A stretch of 6,200 bases of DNA from JAVBOF01 sp031550915 (lineage in GTDB: Bacteria > Bacillota > Clostridia > Christensenellales > MGBC116941): contig JAVBOF010000025.1 of the NCBI GenBank assembly GCA_031550915.1, positions 1 to 6,200 of the forward strand, in the 5' to 3' direction. The notes beneath the pieces were generated by a model. It saw only the letters and a list, made by a program, of their open reading frames with translations. It was not told the origin of the DNA and did not search any database. Positions 1 through 5,431 of this stretch are shown in pieces. Position 1 is the stretch's first letter, and each line of letters opens with the position of its first letter. A program made the translations under genes and the position numbers.

Positions 1-8
1 CCTCCTTT
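1..8 (-). promoter_or_regulatory. Ribosome binding site of a gene beginning outside the window
   Basis: Read on the minus strand these bases are AAAGGAGG, a near-perfect Shine-Dalgarno sequence, 9 nt after the ferredoxin stop codon. With normal spacing the start codon would lie a few bases beyond the left edge of the window. The gene is therefore probably co-transcribed with the ferredoxin; its identity cannot be seen. Confidence 0.55.
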
Positions 9-17
9 AGATTTGAA

Positions 18-188
18 TTATTGTGCATTAGGTGCTCCTACCGGGCAAACATCAGCACACGCGCCGCAATCCATGCATGTGCCGGCGTCTATAACGTATT
101 TCGCATCACCCTGCGAAATAGCTTCTACCGGGCATTCGGATTCGCACGCTCCACAGCTGGTGCAATCATCATTGATCAAATATGCCAA
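18..188 (-). CDS. Clostridial-type 2[4Fe-4S] ferredoxin, 56 aa, TTG start
   Basis: Small soluble cytoplasmic electron carrier of the clostridial bacterial-ferredoxin family, which typically shuttles low-potential electrons to enzymes such as hydrogenase or pyruvate:ferredoxin oxidoreductase. The translation begins MAYLINDDCTSCGACESECP and ends GAPNAQ. It holds two copies of CxxCxxCxxxCP, at C9-C12-C15-C19 and C38-C41-C44-C48, each supplying three ligands to one cubane and one to the other. The length (56 aa) and the MAY start and GAP tail match the classic Clostridium ferredoxins. The start is TTG: there is no in-frame ATG before the first Cys motif, the conserved MAY N-terminus begins exactly there, and a perfect AAGGAGGT lies 8 nt upstream. 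It follows ricT after a gap of about 120 bp that carries its own promoter, so it is probably transcribed separately. Its specific redox partner is not visible. Confidence 0.96.
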   Translation of the reverse strand: MAYLINDDCTSCGACESECPVEAISQGDAKYVIDAGTCMDCGACADVCPVGAPNAQ

Positions 189-196
189 GCTCTTTC

Positions 197-204
197 ACCT
201 CCTT
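197..204 (-). promoter_or_regulatory. Consensus ribosome binding site of the ferredoxin
   Basis: The minus strand reads AAGGAGGT, a full match to the anti-Shine-Dalgarno sequence, with 8 nt to the TTG codon at 188-186. This fixes the non-ATG start and suggests strong translation, as expected for an abundant ferredoxin. Confidence 0.9.
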
Positions 205-219
205 AAATCACTAATTAGC

Positions 220-228
220 ATTATAACA
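220..228 (-). promoter_or_regulatory. Extended -10 promoter of the ferredoxin
   Basis: The minus strand reads TGTTATAAT: a perfect TATAAT hexamer (225-220) preceded by the TGn extension. Seventeen bases upstream there is only TGTTAA, a poor -35, which fits the known ability of extended -10 promoters to work without a good -35. Transcription would start near 213, giving a leader of about 25 nt that contains the ribosome binding site. Confidence 0.7.
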
Positions 229-249
229 TAGCCAATTTAGATTTAACAG

Positions 250-288
250 TAAAATTTATCACAATCTTAATTTAATAACCATTGCGAT
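250..288 (-). terminator. Possible weak terminator after ricT
   Basis: On the minus strand ATCGCAAT (288-281) can pair with ATTGTGAT (265-258), giving 8 bp with one G-U pair and a 15-nt loop, followed by AAATTTTA. The stem is AT-rich and the U-run is short, so this would be a weak intrinsic terminator at best. It lies between the ricT stop and the ferredoxin promoter, where a terminator would be expected. Confidence 0.25.
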
Positions 289-309
289 GATTAAATACAA
301 GCCGCCATA

Positions 310-1188
310 TTAATCAAGTAAGAGCTTAAATTCTTCATCGGCTACGATATCCAATTCCGGTTCTTCATCCGGTATGTTATCATCAAACCGGAGCTGCTTG
401 ACAGAATACTCCTTTACTTCAAACGAGCCATCCTGCAAAGCCACTTTTATCCTGCTTTTTTCCGTTATCGCATTGTTTTCAAGCACAATCCCCTTACCAT
501 CAGGCGTAACTACTTCCTTATTTATTTTGGGCATTATTTTGCGCATCTTTTCATAGTAATCCTGCTCATACTTCAGACAACACATCAATCTTCCGCAAAG
601 CCCGGATATCTTTGTGGGGCTTAGACTAAGGTTTTGCTCCTTTGCCATCTTTATTGAAACGGATTGAAAATCACCCAGGAAGCTGTTGCAGCATACCGGC
701 CTGCCACATGTCGCAAGCCCTCCTATCATCTTCGTTTCGTCTCTTACGCCGATCTGCCTAAGCTCTATACGGGCCTTAAAAACTGATGCGAGCTCTTTGA
801 CGAGTTCGCGAAAATCGATTCTTCCATCAGCCGTGAAATAGAATATAATCTTGTTGCCGTCAAAAGTATATTCAACATCAACAAGACTCATATCCAGCTT
901 GTGCTTCTGTATCCTTTCAACGGCTATATCAAAAGCTTCGGTTTCTTTCCTCTTGTTCTTTTCAAGGTTGCTTTTATCGTCATCAGTAGCTTTGCGCAAT
1001 ACCTTCTTTAAGGGTTCCACAACCTCGCTGTCCTGAACATCCTTCGGGCCGGTAACCACGTTGCCATACTCTATCCCACGTGCCGTTTCGACGATTGCAT
1101 CATCACCAGCTTTTATATCCTTATCCGCAGGGTCAAAATAGTATATCTTACCCGCCCTGCTGAACTTTACCCCAACTACCGTCTTCAT
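310..1188 (-). CDS. ricT: RicT (YaaT), PSP1-domain regulatory iron-sulfur protein
   Basis: 292-aa member of the PSP1/YaaT family. In Bacillus subtilis RicT works with RicA (YmcA) and RicF (YlbF) in a complex that carries [4Fe-4S] clusters and affects RNase Y-dependent mRNA maturation, competence, biofilm formation and sporulation. Sequence signs: the N-terminus (VVGVKFSRAGKIYYFDP) is typical of the family, the PSP1 core spans roughly residues 60-150, and two signature cysteine motifs follow, CGRPVCC (161-167) and CGRLMCC (198-204), giving six candidate cluster ligands. The C-terminal part (about 215-292) is acidic at its end. The length is close to the roughly 275 aa of the B. subtilis protein. 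The ATG has AGGAGGT 5 nt upstream, inside the end of holB, and the first 41 nt overlap holB. The position after tmk-holB matches B. subtilis. Whether the RicA and RicF partners exist in this organism cannot be seen. Confidence 0.95.
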   Translation of the reverse strand: MKTVVGVKFSRAGKIYYFDPADKDIKAGDDAIVETARGIEYGNVVTGPKDVQDSEVVEPLKKVLRKATDDDKSNLEKNKRKETEAFDIAVERIQKHKLDMSLVDVEYTFDGNKIIFYFTADGRIDFRELVKELASVFKARIELRQIGVRDETKMIGGLATCGRPVCCNSFLGDFQSVSIKMAKEQNLSLSPTKISGLCGRLMCCLKYEQDYYEKMRKIMPKINKEVVTPDGKGIVLENNAITEKSRIKVALQDGSFEVKEYSVKQLRFDDNIPDEEPELDIVADEEFKLLLD

Positions 1189-2209
1189 CTATGACCTCCT
1201 GAATCCGAATCAGCATATCATCTATATTTAACAGATAATTTGCATTCCTGCTAATATTTGTTTTACTTTTTACCAGTATATCCATAATACATTTTAAGGC
1301 GTTCAAAGTAAAGCTTTTGGAACAGCTTTCCATCTCCCGCAGAATATCCATGTTCCAGACCAAAGATTTATCACCCAGCTTAATTAGGATCGCATCGCGG
1401 AACATAGTTTCAAGCATATCATAAAATACCTTTGCATGATCCTTGATATCTTTTATATCAATATTCAGCGGGAAAAGCTTATCTTTATTCGCTACCGCCC
1501 TAAATAATATCAGGGCAGTTTTTCTCGCCAACGCTGCGCCTTCATCCTTTGCCAGTAATTCTGCAACAGCAAAATCTCCTCCACTCAGCCTAGCAAAAGC
1601 CTCACGCGCTCTTTTATCCTCTACGCCCGAAGCACTGAGGAATTCCTCCGTTTTTTCTATTGTTTGCGGTATGCTTCTAACAACCGTACAGCGGCTGATT
1701 ATTGTGGGAAGCAAAGCGCTGGGATTTGCGCAGATCAGTATCAATACAGCCGATGCCGGCGGTTCTTCCAGTGTTTTGAGCAGGCAGTTTTGCGATTGTG
1801 CAGTCATAGTTTCTGCGCCATCTAAGATGCATACGCGCCATCCGCCTTCATACGGCTTTACCGCAAGCTCCTCTATCAAGCCGCGCACCGTATCTATTTT
1901 AATGCTCCCCGCTTCCGGCTTTATGTTGAGCAAGTCCGGATGGTTGCCCGACAGACGCCTTATGCAGGACGGACAAACGCCGCATCCTCCTGTTTTCTCC
2001 GTGTCTGGCGTTTCCTGTATATCAATACCGCCAAACATATCGCCCTGGCCTTCGATAATGTCGTAGCCTTTTGAAGCCCCGCAAAGCAGAGTACCAGCTA
2101 TGTTGCCGGCAATATCCCTGCCGATGTTGGTGCAGCTGCCTGTAAAAAGGTATGCGTGACTCACATTACCTTTGCTTATACTATGCAATAATTTTTCATA
2201 TATGGACAT
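1148..2209 (-). CDS. holB: DNA polymerase III subunit delta prime (clamp loader)
   Basis: 353-aa AAA+-type clamp-loader subunit, part of the DnaX complex that places the sliding clamp on DNA. The N-terminal HAYLFTG (18-24) is typical of the family, but the P-loop position reads GSCTNIGRD (24-32) and lacks the GK[ST] lysine. This agrees with delta prime being a non-hydrolysing subunit. The zinc module is C43 with C76-x2-C79-x2-C82, containing an unusually long stretch between the first and second cysteines. The segment 127-174 holds the family core ILDGAETM, LLKTLEEPP and the SRC motif (172-174) that acts as an arginine finger towards the neighbouring ATPase subunit. The C-terminal collar domain is about 230-340. 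The ATG lies 3 nt after the tmk stop, with only a weak GGCGGG 9 nt upstream, so translational coupling to tmk is likely. Its end overlaps ricT by 41 nt. Confidence 0.93.
   Translation of the reverse strand: MSIYEKLLHSISKGNVSHAYLFTGSCTNIGRDIAGNIAGTLLCGASKGYDIIEGQGDMFGGIDIQETPDTEKTGGCGVCPSCIRRLSGNHPDLLNIKPEAGSIKIDTVRGLIEELAVKPYEGGWRVCILDGAETMTAQSQNCLLKTLEEPPASAVLILICANPSALLPTIISRCTVVRSIPQTIEKTEEFLSASGVEDKRAREAFARLSGGDFAVAELLAKDEGAALARKTALILFRAVANKDKLFPLNIDIKDIKDHAKVFYDMLETMFRDAILIKLGDKSLVWNMDILREMESCSKSFTLNALKCIMDILVKSKTNISRNANYLLNIDDMLIRIQEVIDEDGSWGKVQQGG
1194..1200 (-). promoter_or_regulatory. Ribosome binding site of ricT inside holB
   Basis: The minus strand reads AGGAGGT, 5 nt before the ricT ATG. 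It falls within the holB codons for Gln-Glu-Val near residues 337-339, so ribosomes translating the last 17 codons of holB pass over it and over the ricT start. Confidence 0.8.
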
Positions 2210-2212
2210 CTA

Positions 2213-2824
2213 TTAAAGCCCGCCATATTCGTTGATCTTCGATTTGATTATATCATGTATAATATTGATTTTCTGCGTTGCATCGATTCTTACCGCATTT
2301 TCTTTCCCGGATAATTTCGTAAATCCTTCCAATACCCTGGCGTGGAATTCATCGCCCGCGTTTTCCAGCCTGTCTTTTTCTCCCCTTATACGCTTTTTGG
2401 AGCTTTCGATCGGCAATAAGAAAAAGAAAACTAGATCCGGCATCAACCCTCCGAGGGCTAGTTCGTTGGCGCGCATGATTCGGTCTTCGCCAATGGCTCT
2501 GCCATAGCCTTGATAGGCGACGGACGAATGGATGAACCTGTCGCAGAGTACAAATTCGCCACGGTCCAAGGCAGGTTGGATGACCTCTTTGACATGCTGT
2601 GCCCGAGCCGCTGCATATAAAAGGGCTTCCGCCTCCGCACACATCTCCTCGTTTGAGTTATCAAGTATCATATCGCGTATATTCTCCGATATCCTGCATC
2701 CGCCAGGTTCCCGCGTCAATAAGGTCTTATAACCCTCCCTGCACAAGTGCTGATCAAGAAGTTTAATCTGCGTAGTTTTCCCCGCGCCGTCGGGTCCTTC
2801 AAAAACGATAAAGCGGTTCTCCAT
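2213..2824 (-). CDS. tmk: Thymidylate (dTMP) kinase
   Basis: 203-aa cytoplasmic kinase that phosphorylates dTMP to dTDP with ATP, an essential step of dTTP synthesis. It shows the Walker A loop GPDGAGKT (10-17), the TREPGG motif (37-42) that contacts dTMP, the DRF motif (95-97) with the conserved HSSVAYQG stretch behind it (99-106), and a LID region around 143-153 (KKRIRGEKDRL) rich in arginine. The length is typical of bacterial Tmk (about 205-215 aa). The residue after TREPGG is Cys where Thr is common. The ATG has GGAG 5 nt upstream. The gene starts 11 nt after the decarboxylase stop and ends 3 nt before holB, so the genes are almost certainly one operon. The yaaQ and yaaR genes that follow tmk in Bacillus are absent here. 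Confidence 0.97.
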   Translation of the reverse strand: MENRFIVFEGPDGAGKTTQIKLLDQHLCREGYKTLLTREPGGCRISENIRDMILDNSNEEMCAEAEALLYAAARAQHVKEVIQPALDRGEFVLCDRFIHSSVAYQGYGRAIGEDRIMRANELALGGLMPDLVFFFLLPIESSKKRIRGEKDRLENAGDEFHARVLEGFTKLSGKENAVRIDATQKINIIHDIIKSKINEYGGL

Positions 2825-2835
2825 ACTTTCTCCAA

Positions 2836-4236
2836 TTATTTGCTATTTATTAAAACATCATTGCCTATATAGGCAAAGGCGCCATCATCCATCCCGAATA
2901 TCTCATGACCTTTTCTTATGTAATAGTCCAGATACCCGATACAATCATCATCCAGTATCTCACCGGGTACCAATAACGGTAACCCCGGAGGATATAGACC
3001 AACTGCCCGCCCCGCAATCATGCCTGCCTTGACTTTCTCATACGGTATGGCGTTTTGCTCCATAAGCATTGCTTCCCTTATGCCAATGGCTTTTTGCGGT
3101 TTAGGCATAAGCCGTTCATTCCCGACACGAATACTGCCGGATTGCAGGTTATTTAGCGCAGATAAAAGCTTTTTCCGGAAATTCAAGCATAAAGGCGAGG
3201 TTATGAGTACTACACCCTCCGCATTGGCCATCTCGGGTTGTATTCCGCAATTCATCAGATGCTTCTGCGCGTCGTATCCGCTTACACCCCTACCGGCCGT
3301 ATTGATGCAAAGCCGAGTCCTGTCGAAGTCGAAAACTCCTTTACCAAAGCGGTTGCATGCAATCCCCTCAATATCGTTTATGTCTTCGCATATCTTTATG
3401 CAAGTATCTATCCACGATTCGATCTGCCCTTTATTTTTTGTAAAGTAATCTCGCGCGAGATCCATAGTTAGCATGATCGGGAAGGATGGACTCGTGCTGT
3501 GGACCATTGAAACGCACTTCATCATTTTCTGAAGAGACTCTTTTTGCGCCATATGCAAAAATGATGCTTGATTTAGCGCCGGCATGGTTTTATGCGCGCT
3601 TTGTACCCAAAACGAAGCTCCGGCTTCACCCGAGGAAATCGGGAATCCTTTATCGAACGCGAAATGGGCGCCATGCGCCTCATCGACGAACAATACCGAA
3701 CCATTAGCCTTGCAGGATTTTGCAACAGATTCTATATCAAAACACTGTCCGTAAGAATTGGGATAAGTGACGAACACGGGCATGCCAGGATGCCTGTCGA
3801 TCTTTTCTATCAAATCGACCGCACTAATCATATTGCCATCCGAGGGAAAAACAAAAATAGGATCTATGCCCGCAAGCGCAATTCCATTGATTGCCGAGAT
3901 GTGGCAATCCCTGGAGACGATAACCTTTCCCCCACCTATATACAGCATCATGGCCAGTACTCCAGCGCTTGAGCCGCAGGTCAAAAATACCGTCGATCCG
4001 GCCCCATAGGCATCTGCCGCCAGTTCTTCGGCCTTTTTTATTGCGCTTTTAGGTGAAAGCAGATTATCGGTCTGAGGTAATTCAGTCACATCTAAGGCAA
4101 ATAGGTCGAAATCTTTAATGGCTTTTCCTTTATGCCCCGGCATATGCATCCTGCTCATATTTTGCCCGTCATAAGCTTTCAGCATTCCATATATAGGCGA
4201 TGCAAGCATCGATGATTTTAAATTTTCATTAAACAT
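2836..4236 (-). CDS. Orn/Lys/Arg decarboxylase family PLP enzyme (YaaO/SpeA type)
   Basis: 466-aa fold-type I PLP-dependent decarboxylase of the short form that lacks the N-terminal CheY-like wing domain. Motifs in order: HMPGHKGK (31-38) near the start of the major domain, the glycine-rich cofactor-binding stretch TCGSSAG (86-92), DEAHGAH (185-191) with the Asp and His that hold the PLP ring, and SAHKT (213-217) with K216 as the Schiff-base lysine. The C-terminal domain carries YPPGLPLLVPGE (415-426), another family hallmark. The sequence does not decide among lysine, arginine and ornithine as substrate; a role in polyamine synthesis is inferred. The B. subtilis homologue YaaO is also directly upstream of tmk. 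The start is uncertain: no Shine-Dalgarno precedes the ATG at 4236, and Met10 or Met18 are alternatives, although the family segment SPIYGML begins only at residue 13. It heads the run to tmk, holB and ricT. Confidence 0.9.
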   Translation of the reverse strand: MFNENLKSSMLASPIYGMLKAYDGQNMSRMHMPGHKGKAIKDFDLFALDVTELPQTDNLLSPKSAIKKAEELAADAYGAGSTVFLTCGSSAGVLAMMLYIGGGKVIVSRDCHISAINGIALAGIDPIFVFPSDGNMISAVDLIEKIDRHPGMPVFVTYPNSYGQCFDIESVAKSCKANGSVLFVDEAHGAHFAFDKGFPISSGEAGASFWVQSAHKTMPALNQASFLHMAQKESLQKMMKCVSMVHSTSPSFPIMLTMDLARDYFTKNKGQIESWIDTCIKICEDINDIEGIACNRFGKGVFDFDRTRLCINTAGRGVSGYDAQKHLMNCGIQPEMANAEGVVLITSPLCLNFRKKLLSALNNLQSGSIRVGNERLMPKPQKAIGIREAMLMEQNAIPYEKVKAGMIAGRAVGLYPPGLPLLVPGEILDDDCIGYLDYYIRKGHEIFGMDDGAFAYIGNDVLINSK

Positions 4237-4280
4237 ATTAATATTCTATCATATTTGAATTAAATTAGCATACTCAGCGG

Positions 4281-4308
4281 ATTATATGTTAAAATGATAA
4301 AATATAAA
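4281..4308 (-). promoter_or_regulatory. Possible promoter of the decarboxylase-tmk-holB-ricT operon
   Basis: On the minus strand TATAAT (4286-4281) is preceded, after 16 bp, by TTTATA (4308-4303), which matches 4 of 6 bases of TTGACA. Transcription would begin near 4274 and leave a leader of about 38 nt. The whole 112-bp gap is AT-rich, so chance matches are likely. A rival -10, TAGAAT (4248-4243), lies so close to the ATG that it would give a leaderless mRNA. Confidence 0.35.
4287..4295 (+). promoter_or_regulatory. Possible extended -10 promoter of the divergent membrane-protein gene
   Basis: TGTTAAAAT combines the TGn extension with a TAAAAT hexamer (4290-4295). A candidate -35, TTAGCA (4265-4270, 4 of 6 matches), lies 19 bp upstream, longer than ideal. 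Start of transcription would be near 4302. The site overlaps the proposed divergent promoter on the other strand, so the two could compete. Confidence 0.3.
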
Positions 4309-4337
4309 TAATTGAGGAAGACTCGTTTTATATCGAT

Positions 4338-4343
4338 GAGGTG
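4338..4343 (+). promoter_or_regulatory. Ribosome binding site fixing a TTG start
   Basis: GAGGTG lies 5 nt before the TTG at 4349-4351. An in-frame TGA at 4337-4339 closes the frame upstream, and the next possible start, the ATG at codon 9, has no comparable site. The TTG is therefore preferred. Confidence 0.7.
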
Positions 4344-4348
4344 AAGCA

Positions 4349-5170
4349 TTGAACAAATACGAAAAGATAGATATGTTGCTCTTTTGCAAAGAGCGCCTTC
4401 AATATCCTAGAAGATACATTCTCTATTTTACTACTCTCGAAACTTTACTTTCTTCTATGCCTAAGATCCACAGGCTTACGGTTTCTTCCCGCGGCGCGTT
4501 TGAATCGTTTGATCTTGGCGGCGTCTATTATTTAAAGATAAAGGATGTCCGGATTACCGAATATACGAAAACTGATGATTTCAATTTGACAGAAAACATG
4601 TATTTGAAGCTTTTGGAGCTTAGAGAACTGCGGTTCATGGACAGCTCTACAGCAAGCGGGCTCAGGTCAAAGGGCAAGCCTCTGTTCAAACCAGACCAAT
4701 ATTATTCCTTTCAGGAGACACGTGATATACTTTGGTATAGCCCATCATTTTTTAAGCGGCTTTCGATGAGGTTTTTTGAGATCATTTTCTACAGTCTTGG
4801 TATAATAATACCATTTTTCTTCTATGGCCTTGTAATGTATGAGAATATCATGCATCTGATAGATAGAGGTACCAGTGCTACGATCGCGGATACATTTACC
4901 GTTCCTATTTTGGCTATCGGTATGCTTCCCATGGTAATTTTTCTTATGACACTCAGCTTCGCACTGATAGATATGCTGCTAGTGCGCTGGAGCTTTACCC
5001 GTTTCTATATCATTAAGCGGTATATAATGCTGCATTGCGGGCAGAGAAAGGGCTTTTCCCTTTCTAGGCGTGAAAAAAAGCGCCTGTTGGCGCTGTTTAT
5101 CGTCGGTCTTGTTTTGCTTGTGGCAGCTATTATCATAGTAAATGTGCTTCCCGATACGGTTTCTTTATAA
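4349..5170 (+). CDS. Unknown three-helix membrane protein, 273 aa
   Basis: I do not recognise a family. The first 140 or so residues are soluble, mixed and charged, with no signal peptide, and contain an Arg/Lys/Tyr-rich start (14-26) and a leucine-rich amphipathic stretch (84-97). Three hydrophobic segments follow at about 143-165, 184-211 and 246-267. The segment between the second and third (212-245) is strongly basic, including SRREKKR (239-245). By the positive-inside rule this puts the N-terminal domain and the basic loop in the cytoplasm and the short C-terminus outside. There are no cysteine pairs, nucleotide-binding loops or enzyme motifs that I can name. It is the only plus-strand gene here, divergent from the decarboxylase and convergent with gin, with 4 nt between stop codons. 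The intact reading frame, strong ribosome binding site and sensible topology show a real gene; its function is open. Confidence 0.85.
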   Translation: MNKYEKIDMLLFCKERLQYPRRYILYFTTLETLLSSMPKIHRLTVSSRGAFESFDLGGVYYLKIKDVRITEYTKTDDFNLTENMYLKLLELRELRFMDSSTASGLRSKGKPLFKPDQYYSFQETRDILWYSPSFFKRLSMRFFEIIFYSLGIIIPFFFYGLVMYENIMHLIDRGTSATIADTFTVPILAIGMLPMVIFLMTLSFALIDMLLVRWSFTRFYIIKRYIMLHCGQRKGFSLSRREKKRLLALFIVGLVLLVAAIIIVNVLPDTVSL

Positions 5171-5174
5171 AGGT

Positions 5175-5345
5175 TTATAATGCCAACTTTGCACCCACAC
5201 TCACGCTTATCGCTTCCACTGCCTGCTGGTATTTCCTTTTTTTTAGCCCGCCAACGATCTGTTTTTCACAATCATGGCATATGTTGCTGCCCATGATTTC
5301 TAGGTTTGGCTCTTTCATCTCTCTGCAGATCTCGCATATTTTCAT
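5175..5345 (-). CDS. gin: Gin/CsfB-type anti-sigma-G factor, 56 aa
   Basis: Small cytoplasmic zinc-binding protein of the Gin (CsfB) family. In B. subtilis CsfB binds sigma-G and keeps it inactive at inappropriate times or in the wrong compartment during sporulation. The translation begins MKICEICREMKEPNLEIMGS and contains two CxxC pairs, C4-C7 and C23-C26, the second in NICHDCEKQIV. This aligns well with the CVIC and ICLDCERKVI segments of B. subtilis CsfB at nearly the same spacing. The tail is basic, then hydrophobic. The ATG has GGGGGTG 5 nt upstream. The next gene towards the rRNA is 86 bp away, and that gap carries a sigma-F-like promoter. The position between an rRNA operon and yaaO-tmk is also where B. 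subtilis keeps csfB. The family call rests on the cysteine pattern plus position; another small zinc-ribbon protein is the alternative. Confidence 0.83.
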   Translation of the reverse strand: MKICEICREMKEPNLEIMGSNICHDCEKQIVGGLKKRKYQQAVEAISVSVGAKLAL

Positions 5346-5350
5346 TTCAG

Positions 5351-5357
5351 CACCCCC
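5351..5357 (-). promoter_or_regulatory. Atypical ribosome binding site of gin
   Basis: The minus strand reads GGGGGTG, 5 nt before the ATG. It is the usual GGAGGTG with one G for A, so pairing with 16S rRNA is likely but imperfect. It supports the start chosen for this short gene. Confidence 0.6.
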
Positions 5358-5374
5358 GCTTTAGATTTGAATAG

Positions 5375-5403
5375 AGTATTGCCTTCTTCATGTTTATTCA
5401 TTC
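5375..5403 (-). promoter_or_regulatory. Sigma-F-like forespore promoter of gin
   Basis: On the minus strand GAATG (5403-5399) is followed after 15 bp by GGCAATACT (5383-5375). The first fits the GHATR-type -35 of the sigma-F/sigma-G group. The second fits a GGnnAnAnT-type sigma-F -10, and 15 bp is the expected spacing. Transcription would start near 5368, about 23 nt before the gin ATG, with the ribosome binding site inside the leader. B. subtilis csfB is itself sigma-F controlled. I see no good sigma-A promoter in this gap. Confidence 0.5.
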
Positions 5404-5431
5404 AGCGAGAATCGGTGCATGTACATTTTAA

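Noticed and set aside
24..32. Loss of the P-loop lysine in delta prime as a sign of gene decay (residue numbers of the protein)
   Set aside because: Delta prime is known to lack a functional ATPase site, and the rest of the protein, including SRC and zinc motifs, is intact.
13..231. 72-codon plus-strand frame over the ferredoxin
   Set aside because: The minus strand encodes an unmistakable ferredoxin with a perfect ribosome site; the plus frame is its shadow.
1443..2066. 207-codon open frame on the plus strand opposite holB
   Set aside because: It lies entirely antisense to a clear delta prime gene, has low-complexity Ser/Ala/Pro-rich content typical of shadow frames, and has no family motif or evident ribosome site.
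3592..3972. 126-codon and neighbouring plus-strand frames opposite the decarboxylase
   Set aside because: They are antisense to conserved decarboxylase motifs (DEAHGAH, SAHK) and show no protein signature.
5161..5180. Repeated TTTATAA and palindrome CTTTATAAAG at the convergent gene ends
   Set aside because: Short and AT-rich, it arises from two stop-codon contexts side by side, with no stem stable enough for a terminator.
5237..5244. Run of eight T on the plus strand after the unknown membrane gene, as a terminator or slippage site
   Set aside because: No GC-rich stem precedes it on the plus strand. On the minus strand it is simply Lys codons of gin. Slippage there is possible but nothing in the sequence supports a useful second product.
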